Positions 17,367 through 25,619 of a DNA stretch of 64,000 nt are shown piece by piece. Every line of letters begins with the position of its first letter. Positions within the stretch are counted from its first letter, which is position 1. The translations under genes were made by a program, and so were the position numbers. This stretch comes from Maioricimonas rarisocia (GTDB taxonomy: Bacteria > Planctomycetota > Planctomycetia > Planctomycetales > Planctomycetaceae): the NCBI RefSeq assembly GCF_007747795.1, contig NZ_CP036275.1, positions 5,944,001-6,008,000 on the forward strand. The letters run 5' to 3'. Under the pieces are notes generated by a model. That model saw only the letters and a program-made list of their open reading frames with translations. It ran no database searches and had not been told where the DNA came from.

Positions 17367-18374
17367 ATGAATGACACACTGAAGATCACCCGGGCCAGCC
17401 AGTGGAATCAGAGCGACATTCTGTTCTGCATCGCCCGGCCGAGCGGAAGCGACCGGATCTATGTCGGCAGCTCCGACTTCGGCGTCTACGAGTTCGACTC
17501 TTCCGCAGAGAAACCTGAGCGGGTCCGGCTCGAAGGAGAGCAGCATCAGAGCTACGTCACGGGACTGGCCCTGGTGGGTGAGACGCTTGTCAGCTGCAGC
17601 TACGACGGGCAGTTGATCTGGTGGGATACCGCCGAGCGGAGATCGATCCGCACGGTCGCGGCGCACGACCGCTGGATTCGCCGGGTTATCGCCACGCCGG
17701 ACCAGACGCAGATCATCAGCGTCGCAGACGACATGCAGTGCAAGGTGTGGGACGGGGTGAGTGGCGAGCTGATCTCGCTGTTCACGGACCATGCAGAAAC
17801 GACGCCGCACCACTATCCATCAATGCTGTACGCTGTCGCGGCCTCTCCCGACGGTCGCTGGCTCGCGACAGGGGACAAGGTGGGTCATGTCGCGATCTGG
17901 GATGCCGGCACCTTCGAAAAGGTCGGGGAACTCGAAACACCGGTGATGTACACGTGGGATCCGAAGCAGCGGCGGCACTCGATCGGCGGCATCCGCAGTC
18001 TGGCCTTCTCGGCGGATGGATCGCAACTGGCGGTGGGTGGCATCGGGAAGATCGGCAACATCGATCACCTTGGCGGCCCGTCGCGGCTGGAAGTCTTCGA
18101 ATGGTCGAGCGGGACCCGTCGCTTCGAGATCGAGGACGACAAGAAGAAGGGGCTGATCGAACAGATCGTCTGGCATCCGTCGGGAGACTGGCTGCTCTGT
18201 GCCGGCGGCGACCACAAAGGATTTCTCAACATCTGCGACATGCAGTCGGGTGAGCTGATCGCGCAGGAAGCGGGCGACGGCCACATTCACGGCCTGGTCG
18301 TCGACGCTGAGCTGCAGAACGTCTTTACCGCAGGTCACAACCGGATCGAACGGTGGACGCTCGGCACGTCGTAG
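17367..18374 (+). CDS. WD40-repeat beta-propeller protein
   Basis: Protein of 335 residues consisting almost wholly of WD40-type blades, for example SCSYDGQLIWWD, SVADDMQCKVWD, ATGDKVGHVAIWD and AVGGIG-LEVFEW. About six or seven blades fit the length. No signal peptide is visible, so it would be cytoplasmic unless exported another way, which is notable beside two exported partners. The ATG at 17367 lies 70 bases after the DUF1501 stop. The WD40 fold is a binding platform, and the target may be the DUF1549/DUF1501 pair or their transcript context. No enzymatic motif is seen. Confidence 0.85.
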   Translation: MNDTLKITRASQWNQSDILFCIARPSGSDRIYVGSSDFGVYEFDSSAEKPERVRLEGEQHQSYVTGLALVGETLVSCSYDGQLIWWDTAERRSIRTVAAHDRWIRRVIATPDQTQIISVADDMQCKVWDGVSGELISLFTDHAETTPHHYPSMLYAVAASPDGRWLATGDKVGHVAIWDAGTFEKVGELETPVMYTWDPKQRRHSIGGIRSLAFSADGSQLAVGGIGKIGNIDHLGGPSRLEVFEWSSGTRRFEIEDDKKKGLIEQIVWHPSGDWLLCAGGDHKGFLNICDMQSGELIAQEAGDGHIHGLVVDAELQNVFTAGHNRIERWTLGTS

Positions 18375-18508
18375 TTACGATGAGACGAGTTGCCTGCTCC
18401 TCCTCAAGGCTCGCCTGAGCGGCTCTCAATTGCGACAGCCATGCTCCATGTCACGATGCTTCAGGCTGCGCCAGCTTCAAGGAGAAACGGTCGGCAGGCG
18501 ATCGAACG

Positions 18509-19711
18509 TTGACGATCAATCTTGAACACAGGGCGGGTACGGTGTCGAACGAAACTGCAGGGGTCACGCGGGCCAGCCGGAAGAACGTCACCGCCACTTC
18601 CCGTCGCGAATCATCGCGGCCAAAGTCGTCAGCTCCCGGTCGCGTCTGGCACGGGATGGCGTTCGACGCCTGGATGCGCCAGTTGTCTCGGGCCGGGTGG
18701 AAAGTGGCACCGGGGCGTCTGCCGCTGGCGACGACGGTGACGACCGCCGCCGCGATGAACAGCATCGCCGTCGCGGTTGAAGAAGTCCTCATGAATCGCG
18801 GGATTGACCGCGTGGAGATCGAGCATCCGCCGATCTTCGTGCTCGGTCACTGGCGGAGCGGCACGACACTGCTGCACGAGTTGCTGATTCGGGACCCGCA
18901 GTTCAGCTATCCGACCACGTACCAGTGCATCCTTCCTTCCCACTTCGGGCACACCGGATACCTCAAGCCGCTGCTTGGCCTGCTGTTGCCCAATCAGCGC
19001 CCGATGGACGACATGGCGTTCGGCTGGGAACGTCCCCAGGAGGATGAATTCGCACTGTGCAACCTGGGGCTGCCCTCCCCGTACTGGTGGATCGCCTTCC
19101 CGGAACATGCAGAACGGTTCCGGAGGTACCTCGACTTCGCCGCCGCCACGGAGCAGGAGCGGGAGACGTGGAAGCGGGGCTTCGAGCGATTGCTCAGGCG
19201 GATGACACGCAAGGACCCGCGGCGGCTCGTGCTCAAATCTCCCACGCACACGGCCCGCATCCGGCTGCTGCGTGAACTGTTCCCGGAGGCCCGCTTCGTT
19301 CACGTCAGTCGCGATCCGATGTCAGTGGTGCCCTCGACGCTGCGGATGTGGCGGCGGATGCTGGAAAGTCATCGGCTCGGGCCTGGGGAGGACTCGCTCG
19401 ACGCGGAGTTCGTTCTCGACACGTTCGAGCAGATGTATGAACGGTACGAGGACGATGTCGCCACTTTACCACCAGGCACTCTCAGCGAGATCCGCTTCGA
19501 AGAACTGACGACGCGTCCGGTCGACGTTATCGAACGGGTGTACGACGACCTGGGTCTGGAGGGATTCGAAGAGGCCCGGCCCGGTCTGGAGGCGTACTGG
19601 GAGCGTCACCGGGACCATCAGCCCCGTGCTCATGACGTGTCCCCCGAACTGGCAGAGTTGATCGCGACGCGGCTGACACGTTACATCGAGCGGTACGGAT
19701 ACGGACGGTAG
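18509..19711 (+). CDS. Sulfotransferase family protein
   Basis: Predicted PAPS-dependent sulfotransferase of about 400 residues, transferring sulfate to an unidentified acceptor (carbohydrate, lipid or protein). The 5'-phosphosulfate loop is GHWRSGTTLLHEL near residue 113. The 3'-phosphate site is KSPTHTARIRLLRELFPEARFVHVSRDP near residues 243-270, with the conserved Arg and Ser of the RDP motif. No signal peptide is seen. The start is uncertain: the frame opens with a TTG at 18509, a GTG lies at 18542, and AAGGAGA lies at 18478 too far upstream to decide. Conserved sequence begins at VWHGMAFDAWM, so both starts are possible. Confidence 0.88.
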   Translation: MTINLEHRAGTVSNETAGVTRASRKNVTATSRRESSRPKSSAPGRVWHGMAFDAWMRQLSRAGWKVAPGRLPLATTVTTAAAMNSIAVAVEEVLMNRGIDRVEIEHPPIFVLGHWRSGTTLLHELLIRDPQFSYPTTYQCILPSHFGHTGYLKPLLGLLLPNQRPMDDMAFGWERPQEDEFALCNLGLPSPYWWIAFPEHAERFRRYLDFAAATEQERETWKRGFERLLRRMTRKDPRRLVLKSPTHTARIRLLRELFPEARFVHVSRDPMSVVPSTLRMWRRMLESHRLGPGEDSLDAEFVLDTFEQMYERYEDDVATLPPGTLSEIRFEELTTRPVDVIERVYDDLGLEGFEEARPGLEAYWERHRDHQPRAHDVSPELAELIATRLTRYIERYGYGR

Positions 19712-19786
19712 TCACCGCGAACAAGAAGGCGACCGGTCCGCACTTCGTCTCATCCAAGTCCACCGGTAACTCGTCTGGCGAGAGTG

Positions 19787-20176
19787 ATGACAACATTCGA
19801 CGAACTGGCCGCCTCCCGCAGAGCCTGGATTGCGGACGTGCTGCAGCCCTGGTGTCAGTCCGCACCGCTGAAGGAGCTTCGCAAGGCGGCCGACGAGTGG
19901 GGCGATATTGCCGGCCGGGTCGATCCGGACCTGACGCTGTGGCTGTGGGCCTGGAGCCGGTTTCCGGTGTTGTACGAAGAGGGACTTAGCGGGCTGAACG
20001 AGACGCACGAAGTCATCGTGACGCTGGCCGACGGTCGAGAGCTGCGGGGTTACCCCGACGCGCGGCAGAGCGATCGCGGACAACTGGTGCTGCTGGGACG
20101 CAGCGACTCGGGAGAGGCCACTGAACTCGGCCCGATCAGCATCGATGACGTGATCTCGGTCGAGCAGGCCGGCTGA
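19787..20176 (+). CDS. Small conserved-looking protein, unknown
   Basis: Protein of 129 residues; family not recognised. The N-terminal half is helical with WGDIAGRVDPDLTLWLWAWSRFPVLYEEG. The C-terminal half is a small beta domain reading like a PRC-barrel or Sm-like strand set (HEVIVTLADGRELRGYPDARQSDRGQLVLLG, ISIDDVISVE). This could bind RNA or a protein surface. No signal or membrane segment. The ATG at 19787 is preceded directly by a GTG. It lies 75 bases after the sulfotransferase gene in the same direction and is closed off by the terminator of the convergent rimI-like gene. Confidence 0.65.
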   Translation: MTTFDELAASRRAWIADVLQPWCQSAPLKELRKAADEWGDIAGRVDPDLTLWLWAWSRFPVLYEEGLSGLNETHEVIVTLADGRELRGYPDARQSDRGQLVLLGRSDSGEATELGPISIDDVISVEQAG

Positions 20177-20211
20177 TCCAAGCGCGGCGTGCTGCCGGGA
20201 ACCGTCGGCGC

Positions 20212-20242
20212 AAAAAAAACGCCCGCGTTGGGGTGGCGGGCG
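20212..20242 (-). terminator. Rho-independent terminator for rimI-like gene
   Basis: On the minus strand a perfect 7-base stem CGCCCGC/GCGGGCG with a 9-base loop is followed by eight T. It lies 30 bases past the stop of the rimI-like gene and between two convergent genes. Confidence 0.9.
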
Positions 20243-20273
20243 AAGTGGGCGTTGTGAGGGAGGCCGCAGTCGA

Positions 20274-20810
20274 TCAGGCTGCGTCGTATTCGGAGATCCG
20301 GTTCCGCGGAGCGAACGGCGAGCTGACGTCGTGCGTCGCGTCGAGCCGGAACCGCATGAGGTAGGCGTCTTCTTCGGTGTCGTCGTAGTGCCGACGGATC
20401 ACGCTGATCGCGCGGAACGCCTGGGACCGGAAGAAGACCTGCGCGTCGAGATTCCGCTCGCGGACTTCGAGCAGGATTTCGTTGCGTCGCTGCTGCGAGA
20501 GCTTATCGATCAGCCGCAGAATCATCTGGCTGCCGACGCCCTGGCGACGGAACTCGGGATCGACTGCGAAGTTCTGGATATTGAGCCGCGCCTTGTGCAG
20601 CTCGTAGATCATGAACCCGACGATCTGGTGGTCGAATTCGGCCACCATGCCGATGCAGTTCCGCTGGCGAAGACTGCAGAGGAAGTCTTCTTCGGTCCAG
20701 GGGAAGTCGAAGCTCGACTGCTCGATCCTCAGAACATCCGGCATGTCCCGCCGGATGAGCCAGCGGATCTGCACATCAATTCGCTGTTTTCGCGTATGCC
20801 CCAAGCTCAC
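20274..20810 (-). CDS. rimI: GNAT acetyltransferase, RimI-like
   Basis: Acetyl-CoA-dependent N-acetyltransferase of 178 residues, most like RimI, which acetylates the N-terminal Ala of ribosomal protein S18. The acetyl-CoA loop is RRQGVGSQMI, preceded by the NIQNFAVDPEF strand. The substrate-side segment IEQSSFDFPWTEEDF also matches RimI. A GTG at 20810 is chosen as start because GGGAGG lies five bases upstream; an upstream ATG has no such site. The C-terminal 30 residues go beyond the usual RimI length. The gene stands alone and ends in a strong terminator. The true target could be another protein. Confidence 0.85.
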   Translation of the reverse strand: MSLGHTRKQRIDVQIRWLIRRDMPDVLRIEQSSFDFPWTEEDFLCSLRQRNCIGMVAEFDHQIVGFMIYELHKARLNIQNFAVDPEFRRQGVGSQMILRLIDKLSQQRRNEILLEVRERNLDAQVFFRSQAFRAISVIRRHYDDTEEDAYLMRFRLDATHDVSSPFAPRNRISEYDAA

Positions 20811-21236
20811 GTTGGCCTCCCTGCCGTTTCCGAGAGATCGTTGATGACATGCGACGTTGACCGCCGTCGACCTCATCTGTCTGACGGTCGTAATCAAATT
20901 CGCCGAAGGGAACTAGTGATACCACAGGATGCAATTTGGGTGAAGATGGAATTGTCCGTGTTTGGCATGAAGACGGCAGGACGGCGAAAACTGCCGTCCG
21001 AGGGGGAGTTGGCGGTCGACCGGCGGGGGATTTGCGGAGTTTCATGCGGGATTGCAGGATCTGACTGGACTTGCTGCGCGCCCCGGAAAGCGATACAAGC
21101 CAAATGCTGACAGTGGCCGGTTTTCGGCGGAAGGAAACCGATCGGAGAACCGGCCGCGAGAAGAGATTTGCCCCGCGGACGTCCGACCCGGCCATGACGT
21201 CTCGCAGTGGGGCCGGCCGAGCAAGGACGCCCGCCG
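20811..21236. other. Divergent regulatory spacer, rimI-like / P450
   Basis: No gene is supported. It is the shared upstream region of the rimI-like gene and the P450 gene. It holds a GACGGCAG (20972-20979) / CTGCCGTC (20991-20998) inverted repeat with an 11-base loop and no T run, so an operator is more likely than a terminator. I see no clean -35/-10 pair. Confidence 0.5.
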
Positions 21237-22676
21237 ATGTCCCGGATTTCGATCGCCTCCGACCATGATGCCGCCAACCACCTGCCTGTCTCGCAGGGGC
21301 GGATTGCCGACTTCGCCGACGACCCGGTCGTCTGCATGCGTCGCCTGTGGGCCCGTCATGGCGAAATCGCCGCTCTGGAAGAGGGGACGCAGCGAATCCA
21401 CTTCGTGTTTGGTCCGCACTACACGAAGCAGGTCCTCAGCAACGCCACCACCTTCCACTCACGCTTCTTCGCGTTGCGCGGCCCTCGTCGGTCGTCTCAT
21501 CGGCGGGTCACCTCCGGTCTGCTGAGCATGAACGGTGAGGAGCATCGCCGTCACCGCCGGATGGTGATGCAACCGTTCCAGAAGTCGGCAATCGGCGCCT
21601 ACCACGAGACCGTCTGCGAAGTGGCGGACGAACTGGTTTCGGGCTGGCGCCCCGGGCAGCTCGTCGACATCAATGCCGAAATGACCCGCTACATGCTGCG
21701 GCTGACGAGCCGGATCCTGTTCGGGCTCGACGACGGCGACCTGGCCGAGCATGTCGGGGAACTGACCGAACGCTGGGTCGCGCTGAATCACGCCCTGGGG
21801 CCGGCCGCGTTCTCCGCAGACAGCGAATCGGCCGATCGCTACGACGAACTGCTCTCGGCGGCCAAGGAGCTGGAAGTCGCCGCCAAAGAAATGATCCGTT
21901 CCCGCCGCGCCGGCAAGCCCGGCTTCGACGTGCTGTCGCTGCTGCTGCGAGCTCACGACGAACAGGGGGGAATCTCCGACGAGCAGCTGATGGGTCACAT
22001 CGTGCTGCTGTTTGGTGCGGCCCACCTGACCTCGGCACACACGCTTACCTGGACACTGCTGCTGCTGGCACAGCATCCGGAGATCATGCGTCAACTGCAC
22101 GAGGAACTGACGACCGTCGTCGGATCGCGTCCGGTGCGCAACGACGAACTCGATTCGCTGCCGGTTCTCGATCGGGTCCTGAAGGAGAGCATGCGAATCC
22201 TTCCGGCCTCGTCGTATTCCCAGCGCGTCGCGGCCGAACCGACGAAGCTGGGACCGTTCGATCTGGCTCCCGGCGCGGTGGTGATCTTCAGCCAGTTCAT
22301 CACACACCATCTGCCCGAGCTGTATTCCGAGCCGGAACGATTTCTTCCGGATCGCTGGAACGAGATCAGCCCGTCCCCCTACGCCTACCTGCCGTTTGGG
22401 GCCGGCCCCCGCATGTGCATCGGCGCGGCACTGGGAATGATGCAACTGAAGGTCTCGCTGCCGAGCCTGCTGCAGCGGTTCAAGTTCAGCCTCGTGCCCG
22501 AAGCGACGGTGAATGCCCGCGTGATGTCGACGATGCTGTTTCCGACGACGTCGGTGCCGATGCGAATCGAGTCGCAGGACGGCCAGTTCGCGGCACAGCC
22601 GATCCGGGGGAATATCCACACGCTCGTCGACTTTCCGTCAGTGGCCGGCAACGCTCCGGTACGGAAGGCGGCCTGA
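21237..22676 (+). CDS. Cytochrome P450
   Basis: Haem-thiolate monooxygenase of 479 residues, without a membrane anchor, so a soluble bacterial type. The haem motif FGAGPRMCIG puts the proximal Cys at residue 394, and the ExxR pair is in KESMR. The I-helix reads GAAHLTSAHT: Thr265 is kept but the usual acidic residue just before it is Leu264, which may alter oxygen activation. AAGGA upstream of the ATG at 21237 sets the start. No redox partner gene is next to it; the two-cluster ferredoxin at 45 kb is too distant to link. Substrate unknown. Confidence 0.95.
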   Translation: MSRISIASDHDAANHLPVSQGRIADFADDPVVCMRRLWARHGEIAALEEGTQRIHFVFGPHYTKQVLSNATTFHSRFFALRGPRRSSHRRVTSGLLSMNGEEHRRHRRMVMQPFQKSAIGAYHETVCEVADELVSGWRPGQLVDINAEMTRYMLRLTSRILFGLDDGDLAEHVGELTERWVALNHALGPAAFSADSESADRYDELLSAAKELEVAAKEMIRSRRAGKPGFDVLSLLLRAHDEQGGISDEQLMGHIVLLFGAAHLTSAHTLTWTLLLLAQHPEIMRQLHEELTTVVGSRPVRNDELDSLPVLDRVLKESMRILPASSYSQRVAAEPTKLGPFDLAPGAVVIFSQFITHHLPELYSEPERFLPDRWNEISPSPYAYLPFGAGPRMCIGAALGMMQLKVSLPSLLQRFKFSLVPEATVNARVMSTMLFPTTSVPMRIESQDGQFAAQPIRGNIHTLVDFPSVAGNAPVRKAA

Positions 22677-22694
22677 GCCGACCGCGACGCTGCC

Positions 22695-24224
22695 CTACGG
22701 GGCAGGTGGCATCTCCCGCAGATTGCTGACGGCGACGACCTCCGCGCGCCCGGTCAATGCGTTCCGGGAGAGGCGGACTGCCACGCCGAGGTTCGGGTAG
22801 AGCCACACCTCTTCAACGCGGCCCAGCGACACCAGGCGGACGCGGCCTTCCGGCTTGCCCCCCAGCGCTGCCCTGGCCTGCTGCTCGGTCATGCCAACCT
22901 GCACCCGGCCTTCACGAACCGCCTGGTCGAGCGGATCGACCGTCTCGGGGGGCATCTCGCCGGGACGGAGCCAGTCGTCGCCAACGCGGGTCCAGCCGTT
23001 GCGACGCAGCCAGTCGGATGCGCTTCGCAGGTCGGGATTGAGTGCGAGTGCATCCTGGTAGAGTTCGGCAGCCTTGTCCTTGTCCGACAGCAGGTCGATG
23101 TAGTCTTCGGCATGAGCAATCAGCGAGAGTGCTCCTTCCCTGCGTCGGACCGGTTCGCGGGCTTCGAGCCATGACTTGATCACCTGCGTGGCATGCTCTG
23201 AGTCTTCGTTCTTGCGAAACCGTTCGGCGAGGGTGAGCATTTCGCGGCGACTCAGCCGGTCGGCCCGCGATACCTCGTAGGCATAGCCCTTCTTGCGGTA
23301 GGACTCGGCCAGATCGGACAGTTCGGGCAACTCCTTTTCGATGCGGGCTGCGATGGCGAGGGCGTTGCTGTCATCCTGCTCGGCGTCCCGCTGAATCATC
23401 TGCCGCGTGACCTGCCGGTACAGCAGCCGGTCCAGCACGTCGCGTTTCTCTGGAGGAGTTTTTCGATAGGTGTCGATCGGGTCAGTGTTCCACGCCTCCA
23501 GCAGTTTCGCGTCAACATTCTCGACGGGAGTCTCCGCGGCTGGCAGTTGCTGGACAATCCGCTGGCGCAGCGGCTCGAGATCGGCCCGCTTGATATTGCG
23601 AAGTCGCTCGAATTCGATGATTCCCGCTTCGTGATGCAGTTCGCGGATGAAGCTTTCGGACAGATCGAGTTCTGCGGCCTTCGCGGCGAGTCGGCCAAGG
23701 CTGGAGGCGTCGACGTCCTCGAGGTCCCTGCGCTCGGTGAGCAGCCCCTGCCGGTACAGTTCTTTCGCGGCGTCGAGCAGTTCATCGTCGTCGTAGAAGG
23801 TGCCTCTCTGGCGGGCCCAGTCGGCGACCGCGTACCACGAGTCCGGCCGGGCCGTGTTGATACCTGCGCGTCGGACTGCGAGCGCCTCCATGTCGCTGGG
23901 CATCGGTTTCAGGTCGGTCACCAGAAAAGCAACCTTGCCGTCTACCTTCGTGAGCCGACCGCTCACACCAATGTTCGAGGTGCCGCGGGGGCGGGGAAAG
24001 CTCTGCTCGAGAATGAACCGCATCCCGCAGCGGCGAAAGCGGATCTCCTTCGGCGTGAACAGCGAGTACCGTCCTTCGAGTTCGAACGTGGCCCCAACGA
24101 GCCGGTCCCACTTGCTCTCGAGCTTGTTAAACTCTTCGATGGACTGGGCGGCGTGCACACGACCGGATCCCGACAGGACCAGCACGACCAGGCTCAGGAA
24201 AACGAGGCGGGACACGAAATTCAT
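22695..24224 (-). CDS. Secreted helical-repeat protein of unknown role
   Basis: Protein of 509 residues starting with a signal peptide (LVFLSLVVLVLSGSGRVHA). The rest is mainly charged helices resembling TPR or HAT-like repeats, for example KDKAAELYQDALALNPDLRSASDWLRRNGW near residues 405-435, and ends in a small beta domain that recalls SmpA/BamE-like modules (VGMTEQQARAALGGKPEGRVRLVSLG). It is not assigned to a family. Its ATG overlaps the stop of the upstream gene (ATGA at 24221-24224), so the two are translationally coupled and probably act together in the envelope. The gene is convergent with the P450 gene. Confidence 0.75.
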   Translation of the reverse strand: MNFVSRLVFLSLVVLVLSGSGRVHAAQSIEEFNKLESKWDRLVGATFELEGRYSLFTPKEIRFRRCGMRFILEQSFPRPRGTSNIGVSGRLTKVDGKVAFLVTDLKPMPSDMEALAVRRAGINTARPDSWYAVADWARQRGTFYDDDELLDAAKELYRQGLLTERRDLEDVDASSLGRLAAKAAELDLSESFIRELHHEAGIIEFERLRNIKRADLEPLRQRIVQQLPAAETPVENVDAKLLEAWNTDPIDTYRKTPPEKRDVLDRLLYRQVTRQMIQRDAEQDDSNALAIAARIEKELPELSDLAESYRKKGYAYEVSRADRLSRREMLTLAERFRKNEDSEHATQVIKSWLEAREPVRRREGALSLIAHAEDYIDLLSDKDKAAELYQDALALNPDLRSASDWLRRNGWTRVGDDWLRPGEMPPETVDPLDQAVREGRVQVGMTEQQARAALGGKPEGRVRLVSLGRVEEVWLYPNLGVAVRLSRNALTGRAEVVAVSNLREMPPAP

Positions 24225-25375
24225 GGCTGCTCCGTGGTCGGTGAAATGGCCCCGATGGCGGCTGCCTGCGATTCGAGAATCTGCCGGACGCGTTCGCGTG
24301 GCTGCCAGTCGTCGAAGCCGAATCCGACTTCCTCGTACGTATCCAGGTGTGTCCACAGGAAGGCGCGTTCCGGTTGCAGCGTCAGCGTCCAGCTCCGGCG
24401 ATCACTCATCAGCGAGCAGGAACGGAGTGGGGCGGCCATGATGACAGTTCGCGGTGCATCGCCGAACGTGAGCTTCGACATCACCGGGACATCGACATCG
24501 ATGGTCACGACACGCCCCTCGGTCCCGACCGGCAGGCTGTACGGAGCGCGGTAGCGATCGTTCTCGACGTCGTGCGCGACCGGCAACTCGAGGACGATCC
24601 ACTTGCCGCTGTGACGCGAGCGGAACTCTTCCTCCCATTCGTCTTCGATGCCTGCCGCCGCCGCATGATCGCCGTCTTCGATCAAGGCGTAGAGATCCTG
24701 TGGTAGCAGCCGTGTCATGGCGGTGGTTTCGCGCCACCGCTGGCGGATCCGCTCGGCTTCGGGATCGTCCCGTCCGAGCTGGTCGAGGGCGGCAGCAGCG
24801 TCGGCGAACTGTTCCCGTGCTTTGGCGATGTCGCCGCTGTCGAGGGCCGCCACGCCGGCATCCCCGGCGACGCGAACCACCTCGCGGGCCGCGTCGAGCG
24901 CCCGGGACCGGGCAACCATTGCCAGCGTAAAGCCGATCATGATCACCACTCCGAGGATGACCAGCCGGAACGGTGTCCAGAAGTTGCGGAATGCTGCGAC
25001 GTACCCCGAGAGGGTCTGCCTGAGCGAGAGCAGCATCCGGCTTCCGGCACTGCGCACTCCACCGCCAACGACGGAAGGCAATGCGATCAGCAGTTGCCCG
25101 ACCTGCTGCGATGTGGTGTCTGCGTTCTGTCTGCCGCGGGCCCCCCGTTTCTTCTTCCGCTTTTTTTTCGGTTTGCGGGCGGCAGGGAGTGGGTAAGCAT
25201 CCTTGGGAAGGACGAACAGTGAGGCGCCGCAGGTTTTGCAGATGATACGCTGATGCCGGGCGCGACGAAGTCCGTTGTGTTCGAGGCCGCACTCACATGT
25301 CAGAACGAACGGCTGTGGCGATTCCGTGTTCTCCTGACGTAACGAACTGGAGGCTTTTGCCAGCCAACCGGACAT
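24221..25375 (-). CDS. Zinc-ribbon membrane protein, unknown
   Basis: Protein of 384 residues with three parts. A zinc-ribbon-like start has CECG and, 17 residues on, CKTCG (about residues 27-50). A highly basic linker with runs of Lys and Arg follows (near residues 68-80). One membrane segment lies near residues 138-157 (RLVILGVVIMIGFTLAMVA). A helical, then beta-rich, domain follows it. By charge the ribbon and basic linker face the cytoplasm and the large domain the periplasm. Many planctomycetes carry such ribbon-anchored envelope proteins of unknown role. It is coupled to the secreted protein downstream by a four-base overlap. Confidence 0.75.
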   Translation of the reverse strand: MSGWLAKASSSLRQENTESPQPFVLTCECGLEHNGLRRARHQRIICKTCGASLFVLPKDAYPLPAARKPKKKRKKKRGARGRQNADTTSQQVGQLLIALPSVVGGGVRSAGSRMLLSLRQTLSGYVAAFRNFWTPFRLVILGVVIMIGFTLAMVARSRALDAAREVVRVAGDAGVAALDSGDIAKAREQFADAAAALDQLGRDDPEAERIRQRWRETTAMTRLLPQDLYALIEDGDHAAAAGIEDEWEEEFRSRHSGKWIVLELPVAHDVENDRYRAPYSLPVGTEGRVVTIDVDVPVMSKLTFGDAPRTVIMAAPLRSCSLMSDRRSWTLTLQPERAFLWTHLDTYEEVGFGFDDWQPRERVRQILESQAAAIGAISPTTEQP

Positions 25376-25619
25376 GAGGCGGTCAGTCCTTTCGGCAGTC
25401 GATCTCTGAAAGTGTCTGCGCCATTATCCGCGCCGGAGAAGGCGGAGGGAATCCCACGTCCCGAACAGGATGCCGTGCGGAATCGTCAGTGGAGATTCGA
25501 TTAAGGAAAGACTAATATAGGCCGTTCGACGTGGCACGCACATCCTGGCCGCGAAGAACCATTCTCTCGAGATTCTCATCCATTCGATTCGACATCCCGT
25601 TCAGGAGGCGACAATCTCC

